Below, piece after piece: positions 33,117 through 43,613 of a DNA stretch of 64,000 bases; position 1 is the first letter of the stretch; every line of letters begins with the position of its first letter. The notes beneath the pieces are model-generated. The model made no database searches and was not told where the DNA came from. It saw nothing but the letters and a program-made list of their open reading frames with translations. The translations under genes and the position numbers were made by a program. Source of the stretch: Alphaproteobacteria bacterium (lineage in GTDB: Bacteria > Pseudomonadota > Alphaproteobacteria > Rhizobiales > Xanthobacteraceae); assembly GCA_016869215.1 (NCBI GenBank), contig VGEP01000026.1:1-64000 (forward strand). Direction: 5' to 3'.

Positions 33117-35576
33117 CTACACCCTGATCCGCTTCATCTCCGGGTCGTAGAACGGCCGCAGCGACACCTTCAGCGGATAGCGCCGGCCGGCGATGTCGGC
33201 CTCCCAGCGGCCATTGTTGAGCCACTCGGCGTTTGCCCGTTCCTCGGCCTCGACCATGGCGAGCCCGACCGCGCCGCTGAGCGTGTGGCCGTAGGAGCCA
33301 GCGCGCACGTAACCGACCGCCTTGCCGTCGCGCAACACCGGCTCGGCGTGGAACAGCATGGGCTCGGGGTCCGCGACCAGCACGTTCACGAGCCGCCGAT
33401 TCGGTACGCCTGCGGTCTTCTGCACGAGTGCAGCGTCACGGCCGATGAAGCCGCCGGGCTTGTCGAAGTCGGCGAAGAACGACAGTCCCGCCTCGAAGAT
33501 ATTATCGGTGTTGTCGATGTCGTGGCCGTAGTCGCGATAGCCCTTTTCAAGCCGCAGGCTTGCCAGCGCCTTCAAACCCGCGTGGCGCAGGCCAACGGAT
33601 TTGCCCGACTCGATCAACAGGTCGTAGACATGCGCCGCCTGTTCCGCCGGGATGTAGAGCTCGTAGCCCAATTCGCCGACATAGGTGATGCGGATGCACA
33701 GCACCCGCGCCGAGCCGATGTCGATCTCGCGCGCGGCGCGGAACGGGAAGGCTTCGTTCGATAGATCGGCACCGGTGAGCGACTGCAACAGGTCGCGCGA
33801 GCGCGGTCCCTGCAGGTTGATCTGGCAATAGGCCGAGGTCACGTCGGTGACGATGGCATGGGCGTCCTCGGGGATGTTCCGCCGCATCCAGGTCTCGGCG
33901 TGACGGTGCATGGTGTCGGTGACGACCACCAGGAACCGCTCGTCGGAAAGCTTGGTCACCGTCAGGTCGGCTTCCAGCAGGCCCTTGCGGTTCAGCCATT
34001 GCGTGTAGGTGATCGTGCCGGGCGCACCGTCGACATCGTTCGCCGAGATGAAGTTGAGCGCGCGGCCGGCGTCCCTGCCCTGCACCGCAAATTTGCTCAT
34101 GAACGACATGTCCATGAGAATCGCGCCCTCGCGCGCGGCGCGGTGCTCTTCGGCCCACCACTGAAACCAGTTCTGGCGGGCCCAGGACAGCTTCTCGACC
34201 TTGGCTTCGTGGCCCGCGGGCGCGTACCAGTCGGCGCCCTCCCAGCCGCTGACATCGCGAAAATACGCGCCGGCCGCCGCAAGCCGCTCGTAGATCGCGG
34301 GCTTCTTCACCCCGCGCGCGGTCTGCGGCGTCATGGTCGGGTAATGGCAGCGGTACACCAGGCCGAGCATCTCGATGGTGCGCTCGCGCCGGTATTGCGG
34401 GTTGGCCTGGTAGGGATGCAGGCGGTCGATGTTGATGCCGGTCACGTCGACGTCCGGAACGCCGTCGGCGATCCAGTGCGCCAGCACACGGCCGACGCCG
34501 CCGCCGGTCAGGATGCCGATGGAGTTGAGCCCCGCGGCGACGAAATAATTATTTAGCTCCGGCGCCTCGCCGACGATGGGCCGCAGGTCGGGCGTGAAGC
34601 TCTCCGGTCCGCAGAACAGCTTCTTGATGCCGACGTTCAGCGTCGCTGGAACGCGGCTCATGGCCTTTTCGATGTAGGGCGCCATGCGGTCCCAGTCCGG
34701 CGGGATCTCGCCGAAAGAAAAATCGTTGGGGATGCCCTCGACGCGCCACGGCGCGCAGACCGGCTCGAACAGGCCAATCAGCAGGCTCCCGACCTCCTCG
34801 CGATAGTAGCCGTAGGACGCCGGGTCTTCGAGCACCGGCAGCGACGCCACGGCCTCCGGCATGGACTCGGTGATCAGGTAATAGTGCTCGGCGGCCTGGT
34901 TCGGAATCGTGACGCCACTCGTCTCGCCGAACTGCCTCGCCCACATCCCGGCGCAATTGACGACGTACTCGGCCTGAACGTCGCCCAGCGCGGTGCGAAC
35001 GCCCGTGACGCGGTCGTTCCTTTGCAGCACGCCGGTCACCGCCACGCCCTCGACGATCTTCGCGCCGGCCATGCGCGCGCCTTTCGCGAGCGCCATGGTC
35101 GCGTCGACCGGGTTCACCCTTCCGTCGTCCTTCACGTAGAAGCCCGCGCGGATGTCGTCGGTGCGCGCCAGCGGAAACAGCGCCTTGACCTCCGAGGGCG
35201 AAATCTCCTGCACGTCCACGCCGCACCAGCGGTTGAAGGCGGCGACCCGGCGGTACTCCTCCAGCCGGTCGCCGTCGGCCGCTACTTCGATGAAGCCGAC
35301 CGGCTTGAAGCCCGTAGATTGGCCGGTTTCAGCTTCCAGATGGCTGTAGAGATCGCGAGTGTATTTGCGAAGCTCGGTCGAGGTTTCCGAAGTCGATCCG
35401 AACGTCACCATCAGGCCCGCGGCGTGCCACGTGCTGCCGGACGTGATGCGGTCGCGCTCCAGCAGCAGCACGTCCTTCCAGCCGAGTTTCGCGAGGTGAT
35501 ACGCGACCGACGTGCCGATCACGCCGCCGCCGACGATGACCACCCGCGCGCGATCCGGAAGCTTCACGTCCACCAT
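33117..35576 (-). CDS. FAD-dependent oxidoreductase with GcvT domain (sarcosine/dimethylglycine dehydrogenase-like)
   Basis: An 819-residue two-domain enzyme. The N-terminal DAO domain has the FAD motif VVIVGGGVIGTSVAYHLAKLG from residue 12 and GSTWHAAGL (about 47-55), where the His of this family binds FAD covalently. VVNCAGMWAR and GILTGGGVGR complete the FAD site. The C-terminal half (from about 430) is a folate-binding GcvT/aminomethyltransferase domain with TYTQWLNRKGLLEADLTV and ITYVGELGYELYIPAE. The family demethylates dimethylglycine or sarcosine and passes the one-carbon unit to tetrahydrofolate. It follows mfd after 24 bp on the same strand. Confidence 0.92.
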   Translation of the reverse strand: MVDVKLPDRARVVIVGGGVIGTSVAYHLAKLGWKDVLLLERDRITSGSTWHAAGLMVTFGSTSETSTELRKYTRDLYSHLEAETGQSTGFKPVGFIEVAADGDRLEEYRRVAAFNRWCGVDVQEISPSEVKALFPLARTDDIRAGFYVKDDGRVNPVDATMALAKGARMAGAKIVEGVAVTGVLQRNDRVTGVRTALGDVQAEYVVNCAGMWARQFGETSGVTIPNQAAEHYYLITESMPEAVASLPVLEDPASYGYYREEVGSLLIGLFEPVCAPWRVEGIPNDFSFGEIPPDWDRMAPYIEKAMSRVPATLNVGIKKLFCGPESFTPDLRPIVGEAPELNNYFVAAGLNSIGILTGGGVGRVLAHWIADGVPDVDVTGINIDRLHPYQANPQYRRERTIEMLGLVYRCHYPTMTPQTARGVKKPAIYERLAAAGAYFRDVSGWEGADWYAPAGHEAKVEKLSWARQNWFQWWAEEHRAAREGAILMDMSFMSKFAVQGRDAGRALNFISANDVDGAPGTITYTQWLNRKGLLEADLTVTKLSDERFLVVVTDTMHRHAETWMRRNIPEDAHAIVTDVTSAYCQINLQGPRSRDLLQSLTGADLSNEAFPFRAAREIDIGSARVLCIRITYVGELGYELYIPAEQAAHVYDLLIESGKSVGLRHAGLKALASLRLEKGYRDYGHDIDNTDNIFEAGLSFFADFDKPGGFIGRDAALVQKTAGVPNRRLVNVLVADPEPMLFHAEPVLRDGKAVGYVRAGSYGHTLSGAVGLAMVEAEERANAEWLNNGRWEADIAGRRYPLKVSLRPFYDPEMKRIRV

Positions 35577-35600
35577 GGAGCGTTGTCCTCCCGCTACGGT

Positions 35601-38600
35601 CTATGCCGCCTTGGCCTGCTCGGCGATCCGCACCAGGTTGCGCAGCACCGCCGTGGTGCCGTGCAGGCGCTGGGCGGGCTTCTCCCAATCGTAGAACAGA
35701 ACGACCTTCTGATCCGGCCGGACGCGCGCGGCGGCGCCCTGCCGGCCGATGAAGGCGATCAGCCCTTCCGGGTTCGGGAACACATTGTCGCGGAACTGCA
35801 GCACGGCACCCTTCGGGCCGGTTTCGATCTTTTCCACGTTGGCCCTGCGGCACAGGCCCTTGATCGCCATGACCTTCAACAGATGCTCGACCTCCTCCGG
35901 CAGCTTGCCGAAACGGTCGACCAACTCGGCGCCGAATGCCTCGATCTCCTGCTCGTCCTCGATCTCGGCGAGCCTGCGGTAGAGCGCGAGCCGAACCGAC
36001 AGGTCGGCCACGTAATCCTCCGGGATCAGCACCGGCGTGCCGATGGTGATCTGCGGCGACCAGCGGTCGGCGGCGGGTGCCGCAATACCGGCCTTCAGGC
36101 TGGTCACCGCCTCCTCCAGCATCTCCTGGTACAGCTCGAAGCCGACCTCCTTGATGTGACCGGACTGCTCCTCGCCCAGAAGATTGCCCGCGCCGCGGAT
36201 GTCAAGGTCGTGCGAGGCCAACTGGAATCCGGCGCCCAGCGTGTCGAGCGATTGCAGCACCTTGAGTCGCTTCTCGGCCTGCGCGGTAATGCGCTTCTTC
36301 TCCGGCAGCGTGAACAGCGCGTAGGCGCGAAGCTTCGAGCGCCCGACGCGGCCGCGCAATTGATAGAGCTGCGCCAGCCCGAACATGTCGGCGCGGTGCA
36401 CGATCAGCGTGTTGGCGGTCGGGATGTCGAGGCCGGACTCGATGATCGTGGTCGAGAGCAGCACGTCGTACTTGCCGTCGTAGAACGCAGCCATGATGTC
36501 TTCCAGCACCTGCGACGGCATCTGGCCGTGCGCGACCGCGACCCGCACCTCCGGCACGTTCTTGTCCAAAAACTCCTTGGCACCGGCCAAGTCCTCGATC
36601 CGCGGGCAGACGTAGAACGACTGCCCGCCCCGGTAACGCTCGCGCAACAGCGCCTCGCGCACCGTGAGCGCGTCGAACGGCGCGACGAAGGTGCGCACCG
36701 CAAGGCGGTCGACCGGCGGCGAGGCGATGATCGAAAGATCGCGCACGCCGGTCAGCGCCAGCTGCAGGGTGCGCGGGATCGGCGTCGCGGTCAGCGTCAG
36801 CACGTGCACCTCGGCACGCAGCGTCTTCAGGCGCTCCTTGTGGGCCACGCCGAAGTGTTGCTCTTCGTCGACGATGACGAGACCCAAATCCTTGAACTTG
36901 ATCGACTTGCCGAGCAGCGCATGGGTTCCGATCACAATGTCGATTTCGCCGGCGGCCAGCCCATCCTTGACCTTCTTCAGATCGGCCGCCGACACCAGCC
37001 GCGACGCCTGCCCGACATGGACCGGAAAACCGCGGAACCGTTCGCTGAAGGTCTTGAAATGCTGGCGCGCGAGCAAAGTCGTCGGCACCACGACCGCAAC
37101 CTGCTTACCGTCCATCACCGAGACGAACGCCGCGCGCAGCGCGACCTCCGTCTTGCCGAATCCGACATCGCCGCAAATCAGGCGATCCATGGGCCGGCCG
37201 GCGGCCAGATCGTCGAGCGTGGCGTCGATCGAGGACTGCTGGTCGTCGGTCTCCTCGTAGGGGAAGCCCGCGCAGAACTCGTCGTACGGCCCGCGCCCGA
37301 CCGCCAGCCGCGGCGCCTCGCGAAGTTTTCGTTCGGCGGCGATCTTGATCAGCTCGTGGGCGATCTCGCGGATGCGGTTCTTCAGGCGCGCCTTTCGCGT
37401 CTGCCATCCGGTGCCTCCGAGGCGGTCCAGATCGACGCCGGTGTCCTCCGAGCCGTAGCGCGACAGCAGCTCGATGTTCTCGACCGGCAGGTAGAGCTTT
37501 GCGCCCTCGGCGTAGTGGATTTCCAGGCAATCGTGCGGCGCGCCCGCGGCCTCGATGTTCTGCAGGCCGGCGAAGCGCCCGATGCCGTGGTCGACATGGA
37601 CGACGAGATCGCCGGGCGAGAGGCTCGTCACCTCGGCGATGAAGTTCTCCGCACGCTTGGCGGCGCGACGCGGCCGCACCAGCCGGTCGCCCAGGATGTC
37701 CTGCTCGCCGATCACCGCCACTTCGGCGGTTTCGAAGCCGCTTTCGAGGCCGAGCACGGCCAGAGCCACCTGCGGCTTCGGCAGCGCGAGCACCTCCGGC
37801 CATGAGCCGACGTTGGACAGGTTGTGCAGGCCGTGTTCGGAAAACACGTGGCTCATGCGTTCGCGCGCGCCGTCGCTCCAGAGCGCGACCGCCACGCGCT
37901 TGCCCGCGGCCTGCAGCGCCTGCACGTGCTTCGTCACCGCATCGAACACGCCGGCGGCGTTCTCCGTGCGCTCGGCGGCAAAGTTGCGCCCGGTGCGCGC
38001 GGCTACATCGACCGAAGCGGAATCGTCCGGCACCGCGAAGGGCGTGAGCTTGGCCACCGGCGCGACGTTCAACGCCTCGCGCCAGCCCGCGTCGCTCAGA
38101 TACAGCCGGTCGGGCGGCAACGGCTTGTACACCGGGCCGCTGTCGTCACCGAGCGCGTCCTTGCGCGCCGCGTGGTAGTCCGCGATCTGCTCCAGCCGCT
38201 CGCGCGCGGCGTCCTCCACCAGCGGTTCGAGCACAATCGCCGCGCCCGGCGCGTAGCCGAACAGGTTGTCGAGCTTGCCGTGGAACAGCGGCAGCCAATG
38301 CTCCATGCCCGGATGGCGGCGACCTTGCGTCACCGCCTCGTAGAGCTGGTCGTCCGGCGACGCCGCGCCGAACGCCTCCACATAGCCGGTTCGGAACAGC
38401 CGGATCGTGTCGGTGGTGAGCTGGAATTCGGCAACCGGCACGAGGTCGAGCCCGCGCAGATCCATGACGGTGCGCTGCGTCTCCGGATCGAAGCTGCGGA
38501 TTGTCTCCAGCGTGTCGCCGAAGAAATCGAGCCGCACCGGCAGGTCCATGCCCGGCGCGAACAGGTCGAGGATGCCGCCGCGCACGGCGTAGTCGCCGGA

Positions 38601-39104
38601 CTCCCGCACGGTCGATGCGCGCATGAAGCCGTTCAGCTCCAGCCAGCGGACCACGCCTTCCATGCCGATGACGTTGCCGGGCGCAGCCGACAGCGCGAGC
38701 GCCGCAACCCATTCTTTCGCCGGCACGCGCTGAAGCGCTGCGTTGACGGTCGTGAGTAGCACCGCGGGTTTCTCGCGGCCCTTGAGGCGGGCGAGCCGCG
38801 ACAGCACGGTCATGCGCTGCGCGACGATCGCTGCATGCGGCGACACCCGGTCGTAGGGCTGGCAATCCCAGGCCGGGAACTGCATGACCTCGATGTCGGG
38901 CGCAAAAAACGAAAGCGCCCGCGCCAGCGCCGCCATCCGCGGCCCATCGCGGCAGATCGTCAGCGCCCCCGTTGCCGGCGCATTGGGGCGCGCGGCGATC
39001 GCGCGGACCGTGTCGGCGATCACCAGCCCTTCGGCGCCGTCGGCAACGTTCGAAAGCGTCAGCGGGCGTCGCGGCGCCAGCAATTCGGCGGGCGATTTGG
39101 CCAT
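35601..39104 (-). CDS. mfd: transcription-repair coupling factor Mfd
   Basis: A 1167-residue SF2 translocase that removes RNA polymerase stalled at DNA lesions and recruits UvrA. Domains in order: UvrB-like N-terminal region (about 20-330), CarD-type RNA polymerase interaction domain (SPGDLVVHVDHGIGRFAGLQ region, about 490-560), helicase domains with Walker A GDVGFGKT (K651), DEEQH (D746), SAT-like TATPIPRTLQLAL and QLRGRVGRS motif VI, then the C-terminal TRCF domain. Length is normal. The upstream sdhE gene stops 3 bp before the ATG at 39104, so the two are one transcription unit. Confidence 0.98.
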   Translation of the reverse strand: MAKSPAELLAPRRPLTLSNVADGAEGLVIADTVRAIAARPNAPATGALTICRDGPRMAALARALSFFAPDIEVMQFPAWDCQPYDRVSPHAAIVAQRMTVLSRLARLKGREKPAVLLTTVNAALQRVPAKEWVAALALSAAPGNVIGMEGVVRWLELNGFMRASTVRESGDYAVRGGILDLFAPGMDLPVRLDFFGDTLETIRSFDPETQRTVMDLRGLDLVPVAEFQLTTDTIRLFRTGYVEAFGAASPDDQLYEAVTQGRRHPGMEHWLPLFHGKLDNLFGYAPGAAIVLEPLVEDAARERLEQIADYHAARKDALGDDSGPVYKPLPPDRLYLSDAGWREALNVAPVAKLTPFAVPDDSASVDVAARTGRNFAAERTENAAGVFDAVTKHVQALQAAGKRVAVALWSDGARERMSHVFSEHGLHNLSNVGSWPEVLALPKPQVALAVLGLESGFETAEVAVIGEQDILGDRLVRPRRAAKRAENFIAEVTSLSPGDLVVHVDHGIGRFAGLQNIEAAGAPHDCLEIHYAEGAKLYLPVENIELLSRYGSEDTGVDLDRLGGTGWQTRKARLKNRIREIAHELIKIAAERKLREAPRLAVGRGPYDEFCAGFPYEETDDQQSSIDATLDDLAAGRPMDRLICGDVGFGKTEVALRAAFVSVMDGKQVAVVVPTTLLARQHFKTFSERFRGFPVHVGQASRLVSAADLKKVKDGLAAGEIDIVIGTHALLGKSIKFKDLGLVIVDEEQHFGVAHKERLKTLRAEVHVLTLTATPIPRTLQLALTGVRDLSIIASPPVDRLAVRTFVAPFDALTVREALLRERYRGGQSFYVCPRIEDLAGAKEFLDKNVPEVRVAVAHGQMPSQVLEDIMAAFYDGKYDVLLSTTIIESGLDIPTANTLIVHRADMFGLAQLYQLRGRVGRSKLRAYALFTLPEKKRITAQAEKRLKVLQSLDTLGAGFQLASHDLDIRGAGNLLGEEQSGHIKEVGFELYQEMLEEAVTSLKAGIAAPAADRWSPQITIGTPVLIPEDYVADLSVRLALYRRLAEIEDEQEIEAFGAELVDRFGKLPEEVEHLLKVMAIKGLCRRANVEKIETGPKGAVLQFRDNVFPNPEGLIAFIGRQGAAARVRPDQKVVLFYDWEKPAQRLHGTTAVLRNLVRIAEQAKAA

Positions 39105-39107
39105 CGC

Positions 39108-39395
39108 TCAACGCCCGCCGTTGAGATGGAAGTCGCGGACCCGCCGGAACATCGCGGTGTCCTCATCCTTCGGCATCGGCAGCGTCCCGGTCATCCAGGC
39201 CAGTAAATCCTGCTCCTGGATATCGAGGAGCTGCTCGTAGGCGTCGAGCTCGGCGTCGGTCATCCCGTCGATGTGCACGTCGGCGAAACGGCCGAGGATC
39301 AGGTCCGCCTCTCGGATGCCCCGGTGCCACGACCGGAACAGCAGCCTGCGCCGCCGCGGGTCCAGGCCCTCGCTCGAACGGGTGCTTCCGGTCAT
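39108..39395 (-). CDS. sdhE: succinate dehydrogenase assembly factor SdhE (FAD assembly, Sdh5/YgfY)
   Basis: A 95-residue protein that helps attach FAD covalently to the flavoprotein subunit of succinate dehydrogenase. The family motif RGIREADLILGRFA (containing the essential RGxxE) lies at about residues 25-38, followed by LDAYEQLLDIQEQDLLAWMTG and the Pro-rich end. The small helical size is normal. It is coupled to mfd with a 3-bp gap. In related genomes I recall it next to recG, which here lies 5.8 kb away beyond two chemoreceptor genes and a Bug-protein gene. Confidence 0.93.
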   Translation of the reverse strand: MTGSTRSSEGLDPRRRRLLFRSWHRGIREADLILGRFADVHIDGMTDAELDAYEQLLDIQEQDLLAWMTGTLPMPKDEDTAMFRRVRDFHLNGGR

Positions 39396-39562
39396 GCCGT
39401 CTCCAACGCCGAAAACCCGGCGGGCGCCGGGTGCGGGATTTATATAGAGCGGACCGGGGGCGATGTCAGCGGCACAGACGCCGATGACCGCGGGGCCGCA
39501 ACGCTTTCGCGCAACGGCCCCGTTCGGCAATCCATCCAGGCGCCTGCCGGCGCGGCCTCGAA

Positions 39563-41626
39563 CTAGGCTGCGATCGAGCGCCCGCCGTTCCGTGCGCGGG
39601 CGACGGGAACCGCTCCGCCCTCGCCGCCGACCTGGAAGAAGCGCACGCGCTCGGCCATGTCCTGCGACTGCTGTTCCAGCGATTTCGCCGCCGCCGCGTT
39701 CTGCTCGACCAGCGCCGAGTTCTGCTGCGTCATGCGGTCCATCTGCGACAGCGCCGTGTTGACCTGCTCGATGCCGCTCGACTGTTCCGCGCTCGCGGAG
39801 GCGATCGCGGAGACGATGTCGGCGACCTGCTTGATCGAACCCACGATCTCGCTCAGCGACGCCCCGGCCCGGTTGACGAGGTCGACACCCTCCTGCACTT
39901 GGCCCGATGAGTTGGTGATCAGCTCCTTGATGTCTTTCGCAGCCTGCGACGACCGCTGCGCTAGCGAGCGCACCTCCGACGCCACCACCGCGAAGCCGCG
40001 GCCCGCATCGCCGGCACGGGCCGCCTCCACCGCCGCGTTGAGCGCCAGCAGGTTGGTCTGCCGTGCGATCTCGTCGATCACCCCGATGATGTCGGCGATC
40101 TTGCGCGAGGACTCTTCGATCCGGGCCATCGCACCGACGGCCTGCGCCACAACCTCGCCGCCGCGGTCCGCGACCCCGCGGGTATTGCTCGCGACATCGC
40201 TGGCCTGCTGCGCGCTTTCGGCGTTCTTGCGCACGGTCTGGGAGATTTGTTCCATCGAGGACGTGGTCTGTTCCAGGCTTGCGGCCTGCTCTTCGGTGCG
40301 CTGCGACAGGTCCGTCGTGCTCGCCGAAATTTCTCCCGTCGTATTCGCGACCTCGCGCGTCGCAAGCGAGATCGTCTGGATCGTTTCGTGCAGGCGCGAG
40401 ATGGTCGCGTTGAAATCGTCCTTGATCTGCCGGTAGGCGTCCGTGAAGTCGTCGTCGAGGCGGAAGGTCAGATTGCCCGACGAGATCGCACCGAGCCCTT
40501 CGGCCAGCGCACGCACCACCTGTGCCTGTTCCTCGGCAAGCCGGGCCTGTTCCTTTGCGACCCTGGCCTGTTCCTCGGCAGCCTTGGTCTGCGCCGCGGC
40601 GCGCTCCTCAGCGATCCGCGCCTGCGCCTCGGCCTGCTCGCGTTCGGCCTTGGCCTGCGCGTCGGCGTTGCGCCCGCGCTCTTCGTCGGCGGCACGGCGG
40701 TTTTCCTCCGCGACGCTTTCGAGCCGCTCCTTCTCGACCGCCGCATCGCGGAACACCAGCACCGCGCGCGCCATCAGGCCGAGTTCGTCCTTGCGGTTCG
40801 CTCCCGGAACCTCGACGTCATTGCGGCCGCGCGCCAGTTCTCCCATGGTCTGAACCATGCCGGTCAGCGGCCTGGTCACGCTGCGCGCCGCCCAGATCAC
40901 GATGCCGAGCAGGATCGCACCGATCAGGATGGCGCCGATGATGATCGAGTTGCTGAGGGCTGCGCCGGCCGCAAGTTGCGCGTCGATCGCCGACGTCACT
41001 TCCAGCACGCCGCGCACCTGGCCGATCTTCCAGTCCTTCTTGGGCGAGGCGCTGTCGGTGTTATGGCAGTTGACGCACGCCTCCACCGTCATGGTGTCTG
41101 CGACCGCCACGCGCGCGACCGGCCGCCCGTTGCGGATTTCGTTGCGTGAGAACGTCGACGTCGGATTGGCGTTGAGGAACTTCCATGCCTCTTGCTGAAA
41201 ATTGTCGAGCTGGCGGCCCTTACGGTTCGGGAACGGGTAGGCGCTGTACAGGTTGACCGTCGTGTCCTTCTTCGCCAGCAGCGCACTGAGATCGTGGATC
41301 ATCGTCGCCGGCAGCGGAATCATTTTCTCGTTCGAGGCATGATCGATGCCGGGCCTGAGGGCGCCGGACTTTGCGACTTTGCCGACGACGTTCTGCGTGT
41401 AGTAGCCGCGGATCGTCTTGAACTGCTCTGCGATCTGCACGCCGCTGCGGATCGCGTCGTTGGTGGAGTTTTGCGCCACCACCCGCGGCATGACGATCCA
41501 TGTCGTCGCGACCGCCAGCAGCACCACGATCGGAACCGGCGCGATCAGCCGCCATTCCAGACTGTTGCGACGCCGAAATTCTCCCGTCGACGCCTGGCCT
41601 AAGGCCGGCGAGTCAGTCCCAGTCAT
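39563..41626 (-). CDS. methyl-accepting chemotaxis protein with haem-type (DUF3365/Tll0287-like) sensor domain
   Basis: A 687-residue transmembrane chemoreceptor. After a first membrane helix (about 25-48) comes a periplasmic sensor that contains C184VNCH188, a c-type haem attachment motif, within a Tll0287-like/DUF3365 domain. A second membrane helix (about 230-255), a HAMP region, a long coiled coil rich in [15 protein letters not shown], and a classical signalling domain ([21 protein letters not shown]; hairpin tip with [19 protein letters not shown]) follow. It should sense redox state, O2 or NO through haem and control CheA. The ATG at 41626 follows the stop of the frameshifted twin receptor by 38 bp, so both lie in one operon. 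Confidence 0.93.
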   Translation of the reverse strand: MTGTDSPALGQASTGEFRRRNSLEWRLIAPVPIVVLLAVATTWIVMPRVVAQNSTNDAIRSGVQIAEQFKTIRGYYTQNVVGKVAKSGALRPGIDHASNEKMIPLPATMIHDLSALLAKKDTTVNLYSAYPFPNRKGRQLDNFQQEAWKFLNANPTSTFSRNEIRNGRPVARVAVADTMTVEACVNCHNTDSASPKKDWKIGQVRGVLEVTSAIDAQLAAGAALSNSIIIGAILIGAILLGIVIWAARSVTRPLTGMVQTMGELARGRNDVEVPGANRKDELGLMARAVLVFRDAAVEKERLESVAEENRRAADEERGRNADAQAKAEREQAEAQARIAEERAAAQTKAAEEQARVAKEQARLAEEQAQVVRALAEGLGAISSGNLTFRLDDDFTDAYRQIKDDFNATISRLHETIQTISLATREVANTTGEISASTTDLSQRTEEQAASLEQTTSSMEQISQTVRKNAESAQQASDVASNTRGVADRGGEVVAQAVGAMARIEESSRKIADIIGVIDEIARQTNLLALNAAVEAARAGDAGRGFAVVASEVRSLAQRSSQAAKDIKELITNSSGQVQEGVDLVNRAGASLSEIVGSIKQVADIVSAIASASAEQSSGIEQVNTALSQMDRMTQQNSALVEQNAAAAKSLEQQSQDMAERVRFFQVGGEGGAVPVARARNGGRSIAA

Positions 41627-41664
41627 TGCAATGCCCCGGTGGTTGCCTGTGTATTTCCAGTGTC

Positions 41665-43613
41665 CTACGCAGCGACTTGCCCCGCCGCTTCCCGCTCTCC
41701 GGACCGCCCTGAACCCGTGCGTTCCGTCACCTGGAAGTAGCGAACCTGTTCGGCCATTTCGTGCGATTGCTGTTCCAGCGACTTCGCAGCCGCGGCATTC
41801 TGCTCGACCAGCGCCGAGTTCTGCTGCGTCATGCGGTCCATCTGCGACAGCGCGGTGTTGACCTCCTCGATGCCCTGCGATTGTTCGACGCTCGCCTCCG
41901 CGATTGCCGAGACGATGTCGGCGACCTGCTTGATCGAACCCACGATTTCGGTCAGCGACGCGCCGGCGCGGTTCACAAGGTCCACGCCTTCCTGGACCTG
42001 ACCGGACGAGTTGGTGATCAGCTCCTTGATGTCCTTCGCAGCCTGCGAGGACCGCTGTGCGAGTGAGCGCACCTCCGACGCCACGACCGCGAAGCCGCGG
42101 CCGGCCTCTCCCGCGCGCGCCGCCTCCACCGCAGCGTTGAGCGCCAGCAGGTTGGTCTGCCGGGCGATCTCGTCGATCACCCCGATGATGTCGGCAATCT
42201 TGCGCGAAGATTCCTCGATCCGGGCCATCGCGCCGACGGCCTGCGCCACGACCTCGCCGCCCTTGTCCGCGACCGAACACGTGTTGCCCGCGAGACCATT
42301 GGCCTGCTGCGCGCTCTCGGCGTTCTTGCGCACGGTCTTGGAGATTTGTCCACCGACGCCGTGGTCTGCTCGAGGCTTGCTGCCTGCTCCTCGGTGCGCT
42401 GCGACAGGTCGGTCGTGCTCGCCGAAATCTCCGCCGTCGTGGTCGCGACTTCGCGCGTCGCCACGGAAATGGTCCCCATGGTCTCGTGCAGACGTTCGAT
42501 GGCGGCGTTGAAATCCGCCTGAATCTGCCGGTAGGCCTCGGTGAACTCGTCGTCGAGACGATAATTCAGATTGCCTGCGGCGATCGCGCCAAGACCCTCG
42601 GCGAGCGCACGCACCACCTGCGCCTGCTCCTCGGCAAGTTTCGCCTGCGACTCCGCCTGCTCCCTCGCAAGCCGGGCCTGCTCCTCGGCGACCTTTGCCT
42701 GGGCCGCGGCGCGTTCTTCGGCGATTCGCGCCTGCGCCTCGGCTTGCTCGCGCTCGGCCTTGGCCTGCGCCTCCGCGTTGCGAAGCCGCGCCTCTTCGGC
42801 CGTCCGCCGATTCTCCTCCGCCTCGCCCTCCAGCCGTTGCTTTTCGACAGCGGCATCGCGGAACACCAGCACCGCTCGCGCCATCTGGCCGACTTCGTCC
42901 TTGCGCCCGGTGCCGGACACCTCCACTTCGAGGTCGCCGCTCGTCAGCCTGCCCATCCCGGCGGTGATTTCGCCGAGCGGACGCACCACGCTGCGGCGAA
43001 CCATCAAAAGCCCAAGCCCCAGCGCAACCATCACGGCAACGAATCCGATCGGCGCCATCAGCCAAGCCCAGGCCGACGATTCGCGGAGATTGTTGCGCGC
43101 GGATTCGGCAACCCCGTTGACGTTATTTGCAATCGCTTCAAGGAGTACCGTGGCGGTGCTCATGCTTGAATCGAAGTCGCTGCTGGCCAGCGCGCCCGCC
43201 GTTGCACGATCACCCTTGCGGCTTGCCTCGACGATCTTTTCCGCGCTGGCCTTGGCCGCGGCGCGGTCGCCGCGGATCGACTTCGCCATGTCCTCCGTGA
43301 CGACGCGGCGATTGGCGAGGACCAACTCGATTTCCCCGTCGATGCTCGAACTTGCGTCCTCCATCTGCCCGACATAATCGGCAATTTTGCTTTGGTCCGA
43401 CTCCGCCGGGAGCCGGAACACTAGGCCGTTCTCGCGTTCGAGCAGCACGCGGAGAGCGCCGATCCGGCGCGTCATTGACAGCGACGACTCAAAATCGGCT
43501 TCGACTTCTTCGACCGTGGTTATGAGCGTCCAACCGAGAAAGCCTGCAACCGCCAGAGCCGGCACGGCCACGGCGGCCAGGGCCAAGAGAATTTTCCCTG
43601 CAATACTATTCAT
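41665..43613 (-). pseudogene. methyl-accepting chemotaxis protein, broken by a 1-base deletion
   Basis: Two overlapping frames make one receptor. From ATG 43613 (good site GAGGAG) the frame gives a membrane helix, a four-helix-bundle-like periplasmic domain, a second helix, HAMP, the same [15 protein letters not shown] coiled coil, and [10 protein letters not shown], then falls into Arg/Pro-rich nonsense. The correct continuation ([12 protein letters not shown] to VRYFQVTER) lies in the next frame down to 41665. The twin gene reads GGAACAAATCTCC where this one has GGACAAATCTCC, so one base is missing near 42348-42350. The total of 1949 bases is one short of 650 codons. This may be a real pseudogene or a sequencing error; the rest is nearly identical to its neighbour's signalling domain. 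Confidence 0.88.

Noticed and set aside
34884-37805. 973-codon plus-strand open frame
   Set aside because: It lies entirely antisense to the well-supported dehydrogenase and mfd genes, is rich in Arg/His/Gln/Leu as antisense frames in G+C-rich DNA are, and has no recognisable motif.
39563-42280. Extended 905-codon chemoreceptor read through from upstream
   Set aside because: The first ~218 codons are an out-of-frame reading of the neighbouring receptor gene; the true start with a membrane helix is at 41626.
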